From Panax quinquefolius (lineage: Eukaryota; Streptophyta; Magnoliopsida; Apiales; Araliaceae), in contig CM035151.1 of the NCBI GenBank assembly GCA_020205615.1, forward strand, positions 45,437,409-45,501,408: a stretch of DNA of 64,000 bases. The letters are read 5' to 3'. Below are positions 9,812-22,234 of the stretch, piece after piece; within the stretch, counting starts at the first letter, position 1; each line of letters opens with the position of its first letter. The notes under the pieces were generated by a model. The model was given only the letters and a program-made list of their open reading frames with translations, was not told where the DNA came from and did not search any database. The position numbers and the translations under genes are program-made.

Positions 9812-10951
9812 CTGGTGCTTTGATATTTTCCTGCACAGACTAGCGTAGCTATTTTGTCCTGTACAGTTTACATTGTGTATATCAAACAACATTATATATA
9901 ACAGGGAAATATATTTTTGATCACTTCCCTTTCAGATATGTCTTTTGTTTGCTTGATTTTTGCATGTTTCTTCAGGGCTTGTGATCTAGATGTATTCTGA
10001 ATTCCTCCTTGAGGAATGGACATTGAGTTATCACTGGATAGTTAAGAATGGATCATTGATCTGTGTGTATCCCTACCCTCTTTGGTGTCTTGGGACTGGT
10101 TTCTGTATGGATATGTGGAGAGGAGTGTGGCTTTCCTCTCTGAGATTGACCACACCACAGATGGTCGTCAGTACTTCTATTTAGGAGAAGCCTAGTTAAT
10201 TCCATCTCTTATGGATTTGTGTTGCTCTTTGAGGCACAACCGCAGCTTAGATGGTCACCAAATCTCCTATTTAGGAGGAGTTCAGGTAATTCCATCCCTT
10301 CGGTCTGAAGCCGTATGGAATGTAGTGGATTGAAAGATGATCCCAGTAAAAGTTGACAAGGGTTTGTGTTTTGGTAGGGGGGATGAGACCGAACCATAAT
10401 TGGCTGCCTACGTACTCCTATTGAAGAGGAGATCAAGTCTGCGTAGTTCGAACCTGGTGTAAGAGGTTCAACGCTGTATGTGGCAAGAATGGTGTAGGAA
10501 TTTTTTTGTTTTTGTAAGGAGAAGGGAGTCGAAATGTTTTTGTTGTTTTTGTTTTATTGTGATCGGGCCATGTAACATGGTTGCCTACGTACTCCTATTG
10601 AAAAGGAGACCAGGTCGGCGTAGTTCGCCCCTCAGGGCGAGTTAAAAGCGTGATCCAATGGGCAGGTCGGACTGCATGGAGGAGAAAGTTTGATCCTAGG
10701 TTGAGGATAAATTGCAGGCGTGAAAAGTTTGATCCCATGTTTGGGGGGTAACAAACTCTAAACGCGAAAAGGTTCAATCCCTGTTGGGATGACCAAAGTC
10801 ATAGGACCGCGGAGAAGCCAGGTTGCTGGCTCGAAAAGTATGTTTCCCTGAGGGGCAGAGTGTGGAAAAGTTGTAGGTGGTAAAGGGTTAAAGAACCGGA
10901 ATGATTGGTGATCTGATGATCCAACACCAGGATGTTTGCTTGATGGCAACT
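9812..10951. other. hairpin-rich spacer between antisense genes and integrase end
   Basis: No protein is evident; it aligns with 58,673-59,821. It holds many short inverted repeats: ATTCCTC-ctt-GAGGAAT near 9,999-10,015, CTCCT/AGGAG pairs near 10,268, 10,410 and 10,588, ATCCT/AGGAT at 10,693-10,708 and ATCCC/GGGAT at 10,777-10,790. The last two belong to a ~45-50 bp repeat with the core aaaagtttgatccca. Confidence 0.65.
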
Positions 10952-11560
10952 TCAGACGTAATATCGTTTCATGGTGTCCGAGTTGATTAGTTGTGGAAAT
11001 TCATAGCCATCCATTTCTTGCAATCTAAGAGCACCTCTTGTCAATACTTCCTTGACAACAAATGGGCCTTCACAGTTAGGAGCGAATTTCCCCTTAGATT
11101 GATATTGGTTGTCAATGAACTTCTTTAAAACCAAGTCATGTTGTTTAAACTGTCGTAGCCGAACTTTTCTGTTGTAGGATCTGGCGATCCTTTGTTGATA
11201 TAACTGACCATGGAAGATGACGTGATTCGCCTTTCGTCTATTAGAGACAATTGGTGATACCTGTCTTGTACCCATTGGTCTTCATCCAGCTGAGCGTCTA
11301 TCAACACTCTAAGGGATTCCATTTCTACTTCTATTGGGAGCACTGCTTCTGTCCCATAGGTTAATGCGTAGGGGGTTGCCCCAATGGAAGTGCGCATTGA
11401 TGTTCTGTAGGCTAACAAAGTAAAAGGCAATAAGTCAGGCCATTCTTTGTGATTGGCGGACATCTTTTGCATGATCTTCTTGATGTTTTTGTTAGCCGCT
11501 TCAACAGCACCATTCATCTTCGGACGATAGATGATAGAGTTAAGGTTCTTAGCATTGTCT
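10952..11560 (-). pseudogene. pol: integrase C-terminal half of Tat-like element copy 1
   Basis: The minus-strand frame (11,613-11,125, coding from 11,560) reads DNAKNLNSIIYRPKMNGAVEAANK, which holds the second Asp and the Glu of the integrase DDE triad. NIKKIMQKMSANHKEWPDLL and AYRTSMRTSIGATPYALTYG follow. A frameshift near 11,200 moves to 11,275-10,952, with the chromatin-side C-terminal region (FKQHDLVLKK, GKFAPNCEGPFVVK) and a stop at 10,952. Compared with 60,410-60,470 in copy 2, about 48 bases between the second Asp and the Glu are deleted. The N-terminal half lies 10.15 kb away at 21,721-22,209, separated by the chromovirus. Confidence 0.9.
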
Positions 11561-11565
11561 GACAC
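11561..11565. repeat. target site duplication GACAC (left copy)
   Basis: GACAC is repeated at 21,716-21,720. Removing the element and one copy restores the continuity seen in the uninterrupted integrase near 60,470-60,500. Confidence 0.9.
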
Positions 11566-14500
11566 TTTAATTACCCGATATTTTGCATATAAAATAAATA
11601 AGAAATTTTGCATATAATTTTTTTATTATTATTATTATTTTTAATAATGAGAATATGTGTCAAGTAATGTGTATGATAAATGCAAATATATTTATTACCT
11701 ATAAATAATTTTAGAATTATTAATCACTACAAATTATATTCTTATAGTAATTAATTTTTGTGTGCGAAATGTTTTTATTAATTATTTTCCATGAAAACAT
11801 GATTTTATATTATTTAAATAATATATGAAATGATTATTGGAATTATTATAATTACTATTTTATTATATGAATTTTAGTTCAGATTGTTAATTTAATTATT
11901 TTAACTTAATTAATAATGTTATATATGAAAGATAATCGAGATATGGAATTCAAACCCTAATTTTGGATTTTGAGCTACGAATGAGAATAATAATATTATA
12001 TAAAATATAATATTAGTTTTCGAGTGTTATGAATATCTGAGTTCAACACATGTAGTATTGGTGTTATAGGATTTATATTGTGTATTATTAGATTTAATGT
12101 TAATTAGAGAAAATCCTAATTAATATTTGAAAATCCTAATTTAAAATTAGAAACCTAATTTTGCTAATTAGGAACCCTAATTGCAAATTTTAGAAACTCA
12201 AATTACTATTTTAGTAAATTATAATGATAATTAAGAAACCCTAATTGTTAATTTGGAAACCCTAATGATAATTAAGGAACCCTAATTATTTAAACCCTAG
12301 TTTTCTATTAAAAACCCTAATTTCTATTAATAACCATAATTTCTATTAAAAACCTTAATTTAATTAGTGTGTTTAAAATTAAAATTTTATTACACTTTAA
12401 TTTTTAATTGTCCAAACCCTAGCAATTATTTGGGAAACTTTAAGATGTAAAATCTAGTGATTAAACCCTAGATTCAAGCACCTTGGACAAGAATACCCTT
12501 GAGATTATAAGCAAAATTACCAAAGTGCCCTTTTGTCCCATTAGTTGAATTATTGCTAGCCAAATCCTTGCAAAATCTGCAGCCACCCTACCCTAGACCT
12601 ACCTATGAGCCTACAACCTATAACACATCACATGATCATCCATCCCATACATTGCATACATGATTTGTTAGATTTAAGAGAGAGAAAATCCTCATTTTGG
12701 CCTAATTTGTTCACAAATACCTAGCCATACTCTCTCAAGACCAAAGCCACGAAATTGTAGTGTTAGATCAGTCATAAATCAAGCCCCACGAACACCAACC
12801 TCAAATCAGAAGCATAGAAATTAGAATTGGAGCATAAGAGGTAAACCCTAATCTAGAAAGTTGACTTTTGATCTTATGTTAGATGTAAATTTTTTTGTGT
12901 TAAATATGTTGTATAGGGTGTTAATCAATGAGATGTCAAACCCATAACATCTAGAGGCTCAGATTTTTGAAATCTATAATTTAAACCCATAGATCTCTAT
13001 CTGTTATATGTTTTTATGTTTTGAAACTTTGTACTTGTACTCTGTCCGGAGATCTTGAATTTGCAACTTGAATCATGCTCATATCTGTTGTAGATTAAAA
13101 GTTATTTATGGTCAAAGTGGGTTGACCGACATTAACTGGTTGTTCTTGAAGCCCAGAATTTTCCCAGAAAGTCTGACAGGCATTTTGATAGCCTCTGATC
13201 TTGCTCCTTGTAATTCTTTAGGCCATGTTGTTGTTATAGACATGTAGTTTGACACGAATACTACATCTTAAAACCCATAGAACAACCAAATCTGTTACAC
13301 AATCAAAGATATGGGTGGTCAAACTAGGGTTGACCACCAACCTTATGAGTTTCTAGGAAAAACCCAGATTCATGAAGAACAGTTTCTCTGGCATAGTTTG
13401 ACCAAATTATATCTTCTTGTTGTGTTGTTGTTTTAGTGATGTTTTGTAATAGATCTATTTAGTTACATGTGGTCTACAACCTGGAACTTTTAGATCACAA
13501 AAATATTGCACGATCATCATGTAGTGGGAGCTCAAAAGTGAACAGTCGAACTGTTCTTCATTTCTGGGCAACCCCGGAATTGAAGAACAGCTCTGACATT
13601 GTTTTGGTTAGCTTAGATCTTTCATTTGATGCATGATATGACCTTAATTGTTAGTGTATTTTGTAGTATTACATTAGTTCTACAAATTATGATCATTATC
13701 TAGTCCAGAAACACCACGATCTGATATGAAATCTTAGTCAAAGTACCCCACTCGAAATCTGACATGAAAATCTGGGTTTGAGCGAAGAACACCATTAGCA
13801 ACAGTTTTGTCGCCTAATTTACCTTTAGCGACAGTTTAATTTTAAATTAATTATTTTAATTAAATAAATAGAGAAAATTAGTTTTAATTATTAAAAAATA
13901 CAAAATTAATTACTAAAGATTATTTTAAAGTCTAAAAATTAGTTTTTAATTATATTAAGTATATTTCATAAACATTTAATATTTTTGGGATATAAAAGGT
14001 ATTTAATTTATTTAAGTATAATATTAAATTAATTATTTAAAATAATTTTAATACATGAAAAATCATTTAAAAAATATGTTATGATATAAAAAGATATTTT
14101 AAGTTATTTTCTATAATTTTTAATATTTTGTGATGATTTTCATTATTAATTAGATATTAATGATGATTAAGTTATTTAATAAAGATATTAAATAAATGAT
14201 GGAAAATAGAATTAATGATTTAAAATTTATATAAAAATGATTTAGAGATTATAAAATATTTTAAGTTATAAAATATAACTTTTGATATATTGTCATAAAA
14301 ATATTAATATTTTAATATTAAGGATATTAAATTTATTTAATAATTATATTAAATAAAGTAAGGTAAAAATAATTTTAATATTAGAAAAATCATTTTAAAT
14401 GAAAATTAAGTGTTTAAAGATATTTTAATTTATAAAATATAACTTTTAATATTTAAAGGATAATTTCATTAATAATTTAATCTTAATGATATTTATTTAA

Positions 14501-16346
14501 CATTAATGATATTAAATTTATTTAATAATTATATTAGATAAATAGTTTTAAAATGGTTTTAACAAATTTATAAATCATTTAAAAGGATATAAATGAATTA
14601 AAAATATTTTAGTTATAATTAATGACTTTTAATATTTGGATAAATAGTACATTAATACTTAAATATTAATGGTGATTATTTAAAATGATTTTAAATGTTT
14701 TCAAAAATCATTTAAGGGTAATATTAATACGTTAAAAATATTTTGAGTTTTTACACATAACGCTAATATTTTGGCAATGATTTCATTAATAGTTTAATAT
14801 TAATGATAATAGAATTAGTTAATATTTAAATCATTTAATAATAATTTAAGTGTTTAAAAATTCATGATAAAGAACAATAATTATTTAAAAATTATTATAA
14901 GGCTATGAAAAAGAATATGACTGATATTTAAAATATCTAAACGACCATTGAACTACATGATAGAGTCTTAGACTCGATAATTACCGATCATGTAGTCGCT
15001 TAAGACAATCGTATTTCGAAAATGGATCTGAACTTAGATATTTTGATTGTATTAATGATTGTTTGTGATTCAATGATTGTGGGATATGTGTGATAATATG
15101 ATTAGGTTATGTGCTGACTGCAATTAGCAGTACTATGTTATATGATATATTTTTCTAATTGAACGAATGATCTTATTACTGATAGGTCGCTGTATAAAAG
15201 ATTAATCTAAGTTGCGTTATTGTAAGTAGCAGCTTAGGCAAGTATCCTACTCTTGCATTTACTTTGTGCAATGGACATGAGTAAGAAAGCTTCAGAATTA
15301 TATTATTATTGTTCCAGATTGTTAACTCTATTATTATTGATTATGTATCCAATCTTTGTAATCATACAAGTTCTTACATTATCCAATCATTGTATTATTT
15401 TATAATTCAGATATTTATTTATTACTTCATTAATTAAGATATAGGGTTGAATAAGTGTCCCCACTTGGATAACCATTGTATTTAATCATATGTTGATACA
15501 TTCTTATTGATTTCGAGTATGTATACGTTGACTTAAAAGTCGTCTAAGCTATTTGATTCAGCTAGACATAAAAATATTGTTGAGCAAGATAGAAATTTAT
15601 TGTATCTGACCAGATTATTTTGGTTCGGATTCCTGACTAAGTATGAACATCCCAAACCTGGGAAAACTTTTGTGCACCTAAGGTGGATAGAGTGAATGAT
15701 AATATCATTCTTGTATGTAGAATTGATCAATACAGGGCATAACGAGCTGATCACCCCCCGTGCCCGTAAGTTATGACGTTTTATAGATGAATTTCTGTTT
15801 AACCTTTTCGAAAATAAAAAACAATGTTCATAGTATGTTGAATGATCTCCAGTTATAGTTAATACATAGTTTCAAAAATTTCATACAGAAGTGATATGTT
15901 GTTATTATTGGTTCAGCTTACTTCACAACTGTTGATTCGTTGTAGAAGAGTCTTTCAAAGAAAATATTTAATTCTTTCAGCTAATATATATTGTTGTTAT
16001 TACTTGTTGGGCAATCAAATGCTCATTCTTGCTTTAAATTTAAATGCTTTTAGCTAAGTATGAACAACCGTAAGGTTCAAAAAAGAAACAAGGGAAAGGA
16101 AAGTCGCATTGAATGAGATTTATAATATTACGTATAATGATTATAGTTTATTAAGATAATGATACTTATTATTTATGATGTAATCAATGTTTAAAGGTCT
16201 CGTACCTGGGATTTAGACTTTGATATATGTAAATTAAGTTTGATTTTTATATTATTGTTATTATTATTAGTATTATTCCGCTCATAGAAATGGTATCGTG
16301 AAGCAGCGAGTTCGGGTTTCAAGTACCCGGATTTAGGGGTGTCACA
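11566..16346 (+). mobile_element. 5' LTR of the chromovirus derivative
   Basis: It starts tttaattacccgatattttg and ends ggggtgtcaca just before the PBS. It contains a telo-box-rich tract (12,110-12,470), a GCGACAgttttGTCGC inverted repeat near 13,808, a ~1.1 kb extremely AT-rich stretch (13,830-14,930) and a more complex 3' part. No protein-coding frame is credible inside it. Confidence 0.88.
12110..12475. repeat. degenerate telomere-like motifs (AAACCCTAA) in LTR
   Basis: Around fifteen copies of aaccctaa or aaaccctag are scattered with AT-rich spacers rather than in head-to-tail register. The related minus-strand LTR has the same tract as ttagggttt at 38,050-38,660 and 49,415-50,110. Confidence 0.7.
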
Positions 16347-16349
16347 GGT

Positions 16350-16361
16350 TGGTATCAAAGC
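16350..16361 (+). other. primer binding site, tRNA-iMet type
   Basis: TGGTATCAAAGC follows the LTR end (16,346) by three bases and matches the plant iMet PBS at 11 of 12 positions. Confidence 0.8.
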
Positions 16362-16566
16362 TTTAGGGTTAGAAACCTTAGGTGGGATCGACCTTAGGCT
16401 ATAACCTTAGAACAGGGGGAAACGTTGAAAATACAAATAACTCATATAGAGTTTAAAAGGAGATGAGTTGAATAAATTCATCATTAAACAAAATAAAAGA
16501 TAACTCTTATAAAACTATTGTTTACTGTGTGTATACTATTTACTAATCAAGATAAGTTGTGTGTAG

Positions 16567-16992
16567 ATGTCTAGTGGAAAAGATTTAGGACACTCTCTGA
16601 TCGTAAAGAAGGAGCCGATATCAAAGCCAAAAGCTGAAATAGAGGCTCATAGTGCACACAACCTTGATGAGGTGGTGGTATTGGAAAACGTAGTACCAGA
16701 TCCAAAAATGGTAAAACTAACAGATAGTGATTCAGACACTAAAATTAGAGCTGATCAAGCATCAACGGAAGTACAGAATCTGAAGAACAAGGTTTCTTCT
16801 CTAGAAAAGTTGTGGGAAATAGAAAAGTTACTAAATAACCAATTGCGAAAGGTGTTAATAGAAACTATGGAAGAACAAGATAAGCTTAAAATCCAAATTG
16901 ATCAAATGGGAGCCGGAATCAACAAATCGTATGCAGCTCCGAGCAAGAAAGGGAAAAGAAAGATGAAAGACCGTGACTTAGGAAATAAGTAG
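16567..16992 (+). CDS. small pre-gag ORF with coiled coil, 141 aa, unknown function
   Basis: An intact frame between PBS and gag. It opens MSSGKDLGHSLIVKKEP, continues with KPKAEIEAHSAHNLDEVVVLE, has an acidic patch (DSDSDTKI), a predicted coiled coil around residues 68-115 (VQNLKNKVSSLEKLWEIEKLL) and a very basic end (KKGKRKMKD, possible nuclear signal). The related element has a homologous start in the same place at 40,870-40,688. Two elements sharing it upstream of gag argues that it is a real element gene. Chromoviruses are not usually described with such an ORF; Ogre elements do have an ORF1 before gag, but I see no similarity I could claim. Being open in an otherwise decayed element is notable. 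Confidence 0.6.
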   Translation: MSSGKDLGHSLIVKKEPISKPKAEIEAHSAHNLDEVVVLENVVPDPKMVKLTDSDSDTKIRADQASTEVQNLKNKVSSLEKLWEIEKLLNNQLRKVLIETMEEQDKLKIQIDQMGAGINKSYAAPSKKGKRKMKDRDLGNK

Positions 16993-17262
16993 GATTAGTA
17001 GTTGATTATGTATGTTTGATAATGTACGGGTGTAATTTAATATTCTCAAACTTTTGTATAAGTTATTATAGTAATTCTCGACTTTTGTGGTCACAAAGGG
17101 ATAGCAGTATATGTTATGTTATGTAAAGTACTTTGAATTGATGAATACGAATCTATGTTTCATTAATGGAATAAGTTTTGTATAAAACTTCGCGTTATAT
17201 GTTAAACTTATACAATAAGGTTTAGAATGTAAGTTAAATTTATGATTTTATGTAATCAGATA

Positions 17263-17861
17263 ATGCCGCCAAGACGACAAACATGAAATCAAAGGGCAGA
17301 GGAATCTGTCAACAACGCTGAGGGACAATAGTAAGACCCAATGTAAAACTTTGCAAACATGGTTGCTCAGGCTATGCATCACGAAATACAAGCCGCAGGG
17401 AACCGACCAGACAATCGCTTGGCAAACTTCAAAGACTTCAAGGCAGTAGGACCACCAGAATTCAAGGGATCAGTTGACCCTATAGAAGCCCATACATGGG
17501 TTAACGAGATAGAAAAGGCGTTCATAGTTACTAGGGTAGATGAGGGGCAAAAGACCTCTTTTACGACCTATATGATGAAAGGAGAGGCGAACTTTTGGGG
17601 GGAAGCAAATCAAGCGAGGGCAGGAGAAGGAGTAGTTACTTGGGCTAGGTTTAAGACTTTGTTTTTCGAAAACTACCTCTCAACTAGCATGCAGGCTAGG
17701 ATGGAGGTAAAATTTCTAGAGTTAAAGTAGGAGAACATGACTATTGCGGAGTATGCCACAAAGTTTAATGAGTTGGCTAGGTTCGCTCGGCATCAAGTTG
17801 ATACGAAGGCTAGGAAGGCAAGAAGGTTCGAGCTGGGATTAAAACCCTGGCTCTACAACAA
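17263..17861 (+). pseudogene. gag: gag fragment of the chromovirus derivative
   Basis: ATG at 17,263 (MPPRRQT) is followed by an in-frame TGA where the related gag (40,138, minus) has the same stop, then further stops; 17,359-17,730 is open. The capsid region (NFKDFKAVGPPEFKGSVDPI, EANFWGEANQARAGEG, then FELGLKPW) is the retrotransposon gag domain of the Del/Tekay type. A TAG at 17,728 replaces an expected Gln. The frame is cut at 17,861, where sequence jumps into the middle of the 3' LTR. No zinc knuckle, protease or pol remains. Confidence 0.85.
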
Positions 17862-20800
17862 GAATTATTGCTAGCCAAATCCTTGCAAAATCTGCAGACA
17901 CCCTACCCTAGACCTACTTATGAGCCTACAATCTATAACACGTCACATGATCAGCCATCCCATACATTGCATACATGATTTATTAGATTTAAGAGAGAGA
18001 AACTACTCATTTTGGCCTAATTTGTTCACAAATACCTAGCCATACTCTCTCAAGACCAAACCCACGAAATTGTAGTGTTAGATCAGTCACAAATCAAGCC
18101 CCACGAACACCAACCTCAAATCAGAAGCATAGAAATCAGAATTGGAGCATAAGAGGTAAACCCTAATCTAGAAAGTTGACTTTTGATCTTATGTTAGATG
18201 TAAATTTTTTTGTGTTAAATATGTTATATAGGGTGTTAATCAATGATCTGGGTTGCTAGATGTTAAACCCATAACATCTAGAGGCTCAAATTTGATGATT
18301 TTCGAAATCTGGAATTTTTGAAAATAAGGGTCTTACAGTGAATGTCAGGTCCCATAGATCTCGATCTGTTATGTGTTTTTGTGTTTTGAAACTTTCTACT
18401 TGTACTCTGTCCGGAGATCTTGAATCAGGTTCATATCTGTTGTAGATTAAAAGTTATTTAAGGTCAAAGTGGGTTGACCGGCATTTACTGGTTGTTCTTA
18501 AAGCCCAAAATTTGCCCAAAAAGTCTGACAGGCATTTTCATGGCCTCTGATCTTGCTCCTTGTAATTCTTTAGGCCATGTTGTTGTTATAGACTTGTAGT
18601 TTGACACGAATACTACATCTTAAAACCCATAGAACAACCAAATCTGTTACATGATCGAAGATATGGGTGGTCAAACTAGGGTTGACCACCAGCCTTATGA
18701 GTTTCTGGGAAAAACCCAAATTCATTAAGAACAGTTTCTCTGGCATAGTTTGACCAGGTTATATCTTCTTGTTGTGTTGTTGTTTTAGTGATGTTTTGTA
18801 ATAGATCTATTTAGTTACATGTGGTCTACAACCTAGAACTTTTAGATAACAAAAATGTTGCACGGTCATCATGTAGTGGGAGCTCAAAAGTGAACAGTCG
18901 AACTGTTCTTCATTTCTGGGCAAACCTAGAAAAGAAGAACAGCTCTGACAATGTTTTGGTTAGCTTAGATCTTTCATTTGATGCATAATATGACCTTAAT
19001 TCTTAGTGTATCTTGTAGTATTACATTAGTTCTACAAACTATGATCATTATTTAGTCCAGAAACACCACAATCTGATATGAAATCTTAGTTAAAGTATCC
19101 CACTCGAAATCTGACATGAAAATCTAGGTTTGAGCGAAGGACACCATTAGCGACAGTTTTGTCGCCTAATGTATCTTTAGCGACAGTTTAATTTCTAAAT
19201 TAATTATTTTAATTAAATAAATAGAGAAAATTAGTTTTAATTATTAAAAAATACAAAATAAATTACTAAAAATTATTTTAAAGTCTGAAAATTAGTTTTT
19301 AATTATATTAAGTATATTTCATAAATATTTAATATTTTTGGGATATAAAAGGTATTTAATTTATTTAAGTATAATGTTAAATAAATTATTTAAAAATAAT
19401 TTTAACACATGAAAAATCATTTAAAAATATGTTATGATATCAAAAGATATTTTAAGTTATTTTCTATAATTTTAATATTTTGTGATGATTTTCATTATTA
19501 ATTAGATATTAGTGATGATTAAGTTATTTAATAAAGATATTAAATAAATGATGGAAAATAGAATTAATGATTTAAAATTTATATAAAATGATTTAGAGAT
19601 TATAAAATATTTTAAGTTATAAAATATAACTTTTGATATTTTGTCATGAAAATATTAATATTTTAATATTAAGGATATTAGATTTATTTAATAATTATAT
19701 TAAATAAAGTAAGGTAAAAATGATTTTAATATTAGAAAAATCATTTTAAATGAAATAAAGTGTTTTAAGATATTTTAAGTTATAAAATATAACTTTTAAT
19801 ATTTAAAGAATAATTTCATTAATAATTTAATCTTAATGATATTTATTTAACATTAATGATATTAAATTTATTTAATAATTATATTAAATAAATAGTTTTA
19901 AAATGGTTTTAATAATTTAAAATAATTTAAAAGGGATATAAATGAATTAAAATATTTTAAGTTATAATTAATGACTTTTAATATTTGATAAATAGTACAT
20001 TAATACTTAAATATTAATGGTGATTATTTAAAAATGATTTTAAATGTTTTCAAAAATCATTTAAGGGTAATATTAATACGTTAAAAATATTTTGAGCTAT
20101 TATACATAACGCTAATATTTTGGCTATGGTTTCATTAATAGTTTAATATTAATTAAATATTAATGATAATAGAATTAGTTAATATTTAAATCATTTAATA
20201 ATGATTTCAAAGGTGTTTGAAAATTCATGATAAAGTATAATAATTATTTAAAAATTATTATAAGGCTATGAAAATAATATGATCGATATTTAAAATATCT
20301 AAACGACCATATCGAACTACATGATAGAGTCTTAGACTCGATAATTACTTGATAAAGTCGCTTTTGATAATCGCGTATTTCGTAAATTGATCCGAACTTA
20401 GATATTTCGAATTGTATTAATGATTGTTTGTGATTCAATGATTGTGGGATATGTGTGACAATATGATTAGGTTATGTGTTTCGTACGCAATTAGCGCGAT
20501 TACTATGTGATATGATATATTATTCTAATTGAACGAATGATCTTATTACTTGATAGGTCGTTGTATAAAAGATTAATCTAAGTCATGCGTTGTAGTTAGA
20601 AATTGACTCGGCAAGTATCCTACTTTTGTATTTACTTTATCTGATGGACATGAGTAAGAAAGTTTCGTAATTATATTATTATTGTGCTGCATTGTTAACT
20701 CTATTATTATTGATTATTTATCCGGTTTTATATTCATACAGTTCTTACATTATCCAATCATTGTATTATTATATAATTGGGATATTTATTATGTTCGTTA

Positions 20801-21715
20801 ATTCAGTATATAGGTTGCATAAGTGTCCCCACTTGGATAACCATTGTATTTAATCATATGTTGATACATACTTATTGATTTCGAGTATGTATACATTGAC
20901 TTAAAAGCCGTCTAAGCTATTTAATTCAGCTAGACATAAAAATATTGTTGAGCAAGATAGAACTTTATTGTATCCAACCAGATTGTTTTGGTTTAGATTC
21001 CCGACTAAGTATGAACATCCCGAACCTGGGAAAACTTTTGTGCACCTAAGGTGGATAGGGTGAACGATAATATTGTTCTTATATGTAGTATTGATCAATA
21101 CAGGGCATAACAGGCTGATCACCCCTCGTGCCCGTAAGTTATGATGATTTACAGATGAATTTATGTTTAACCTTTTCAAAATAGAAAACAATGTTCATAG
21201 TATGTTGAATGATCTCCAATTATAGTCATTACGTAGTTTCAAAAATTTCATATAGAAGTGATATGTTGTTATTATTGGTTCAGCTTACTTCACAACTATT
21301 GATTCGTTGTAGAATTGTTTTTCAAAGAAAACATTTAATTCTTTCAGCTAATATATATTGTTGTTATTACTTATTGGGCAATCAAATGCTCATTCTTGCT
21401 TTAAATTTAAAAGTTTTTCAGCTAAGTATGAACAACCAGAAGGTTCAGGCAAGAACAAGGGGAAAGGAAAGCTGTTCGAATGTGATTTATAATATTCTGT
21501 GTAACAGTTATAGTTTGTTAAGATAATGATACTTATTATCTATGATGTAATGAATGTTTAAAGGTCTCGTACCTGGGATTTAGACTTTGATATATGTAAA
21601 TTAAGTTTGATATTTATATTATATTATTATTATTATTAGTATTAATCCACTCATAGAAATGGCATCGTGAAGCACCCAGTCCGGGTTTCAAGTACCCGAA
21701 TTTTGGGGCGTCACA
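17862..21715 (+). mobile_element. 3' LTR of the chromovirus derivative, 5' truncated
   Basis: It aligns with 12,547-16,346 of the 5' LTR and ends ggggcgtcaca at 21,715. The first ~980 bases of the LTR are lost together with pol in one deletion, whose junction is at gaattattg. Confidence 0.88.
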
Positions 21716-21720
21716 GACAC
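21716..21720. repeat. target site duplication GACAC (right copy)
   Basis: It pairs with 11,561-11,565 and is followed by the integrase sequence aatcacctctggttgtcc. Confidence 0.9.
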
Positions 21721-22209
21721 AATCACCTCTGGTTGTCCATATCGAGAAATGACATTGTTTTTGATGAAAGCAATGATGACTTCTTTGGTAACCCTGGGGA
21801 ATGAGGCTGTTTCTACCCACTTGGTGAAGTAGTCGATCATGGTGAAGATTAATCGATGTCCATTACTGGCTTTAGGCTCAATGGGCCCGATAATGTCCAT
21901 TCCCCATGTTGAGAAGGGCCAAGGTGAACTCATATTATGGAGTTCCCGTGGAGTGGCGTGGATAGCTTTCCCATGAATTTGGCACTGATAGCATTTCCTG
22001 ACGTGGTCATTGTAGTTAGCTTTGAGAGATAGCCAATAATGTCATATCCTGAGGACTTTCTTGACAAGGAGGGGCCACTCATATGGGGGCCACAGACTCC
22101 GCCATGGATTTCATCCATAAGCCTTTGAGCTTGATCTTTATCTAAACATCTGAGGAGACCTAGTCCTGCATCTCTTTTGTAGAGCGCATCTCCACTCAGG
22201 TAAATTTCA
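21721..22209 (-). pseudogene. pol: integrase N-terminal half of Tat-like element copy 1
   Basis: Minus-strand remnants read MDEIHGGVCGPHMSG (first His of the HHCC zinc site) around 22,118, then after a frameshift SSPWPFSTWGMDIIGPIEPK (first catalytic Asp), TMIDYFTKWVETASFPRV and NNVISRYGQPEV up to 21,721, where the chromovirus interrupts. The frame changes near 22,050 and 21,930. It continues at 11,560. Confidence 0.88.
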
Positions 22210-22234
22210 TAGCAAGTCGATGGATTCGCCTTTT

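Larger units (their letters stand above)
11566..21715 (+). mobile_element. Del/Tekay-like chromovirus derivative, pol deleted, inserted in integrase
   Basis: 5' LTR 11,566-16,346 (4.78 kb), PBS 16,350, a small extra ORF, a gag fragment, then a 3' LTR that lacks its first ~980 bases. Everything from mid-gag through pol, PPT and the 3' LTR start is missing, so it cannot encode its own enzymes. About ten differences in ~210 aligned LTR bases by eye make it younger than its host element, as nesting requires. Expected terminal TG has become TT at 11,566; compare TGTAATAACCCG of the related element at 39,204. Confidence 0.88.

Noticed and set aside
12110..12475. Interstitial telomere array
   Set aside because: The motifs are scattered and not head to tail, and lie within an LTR.
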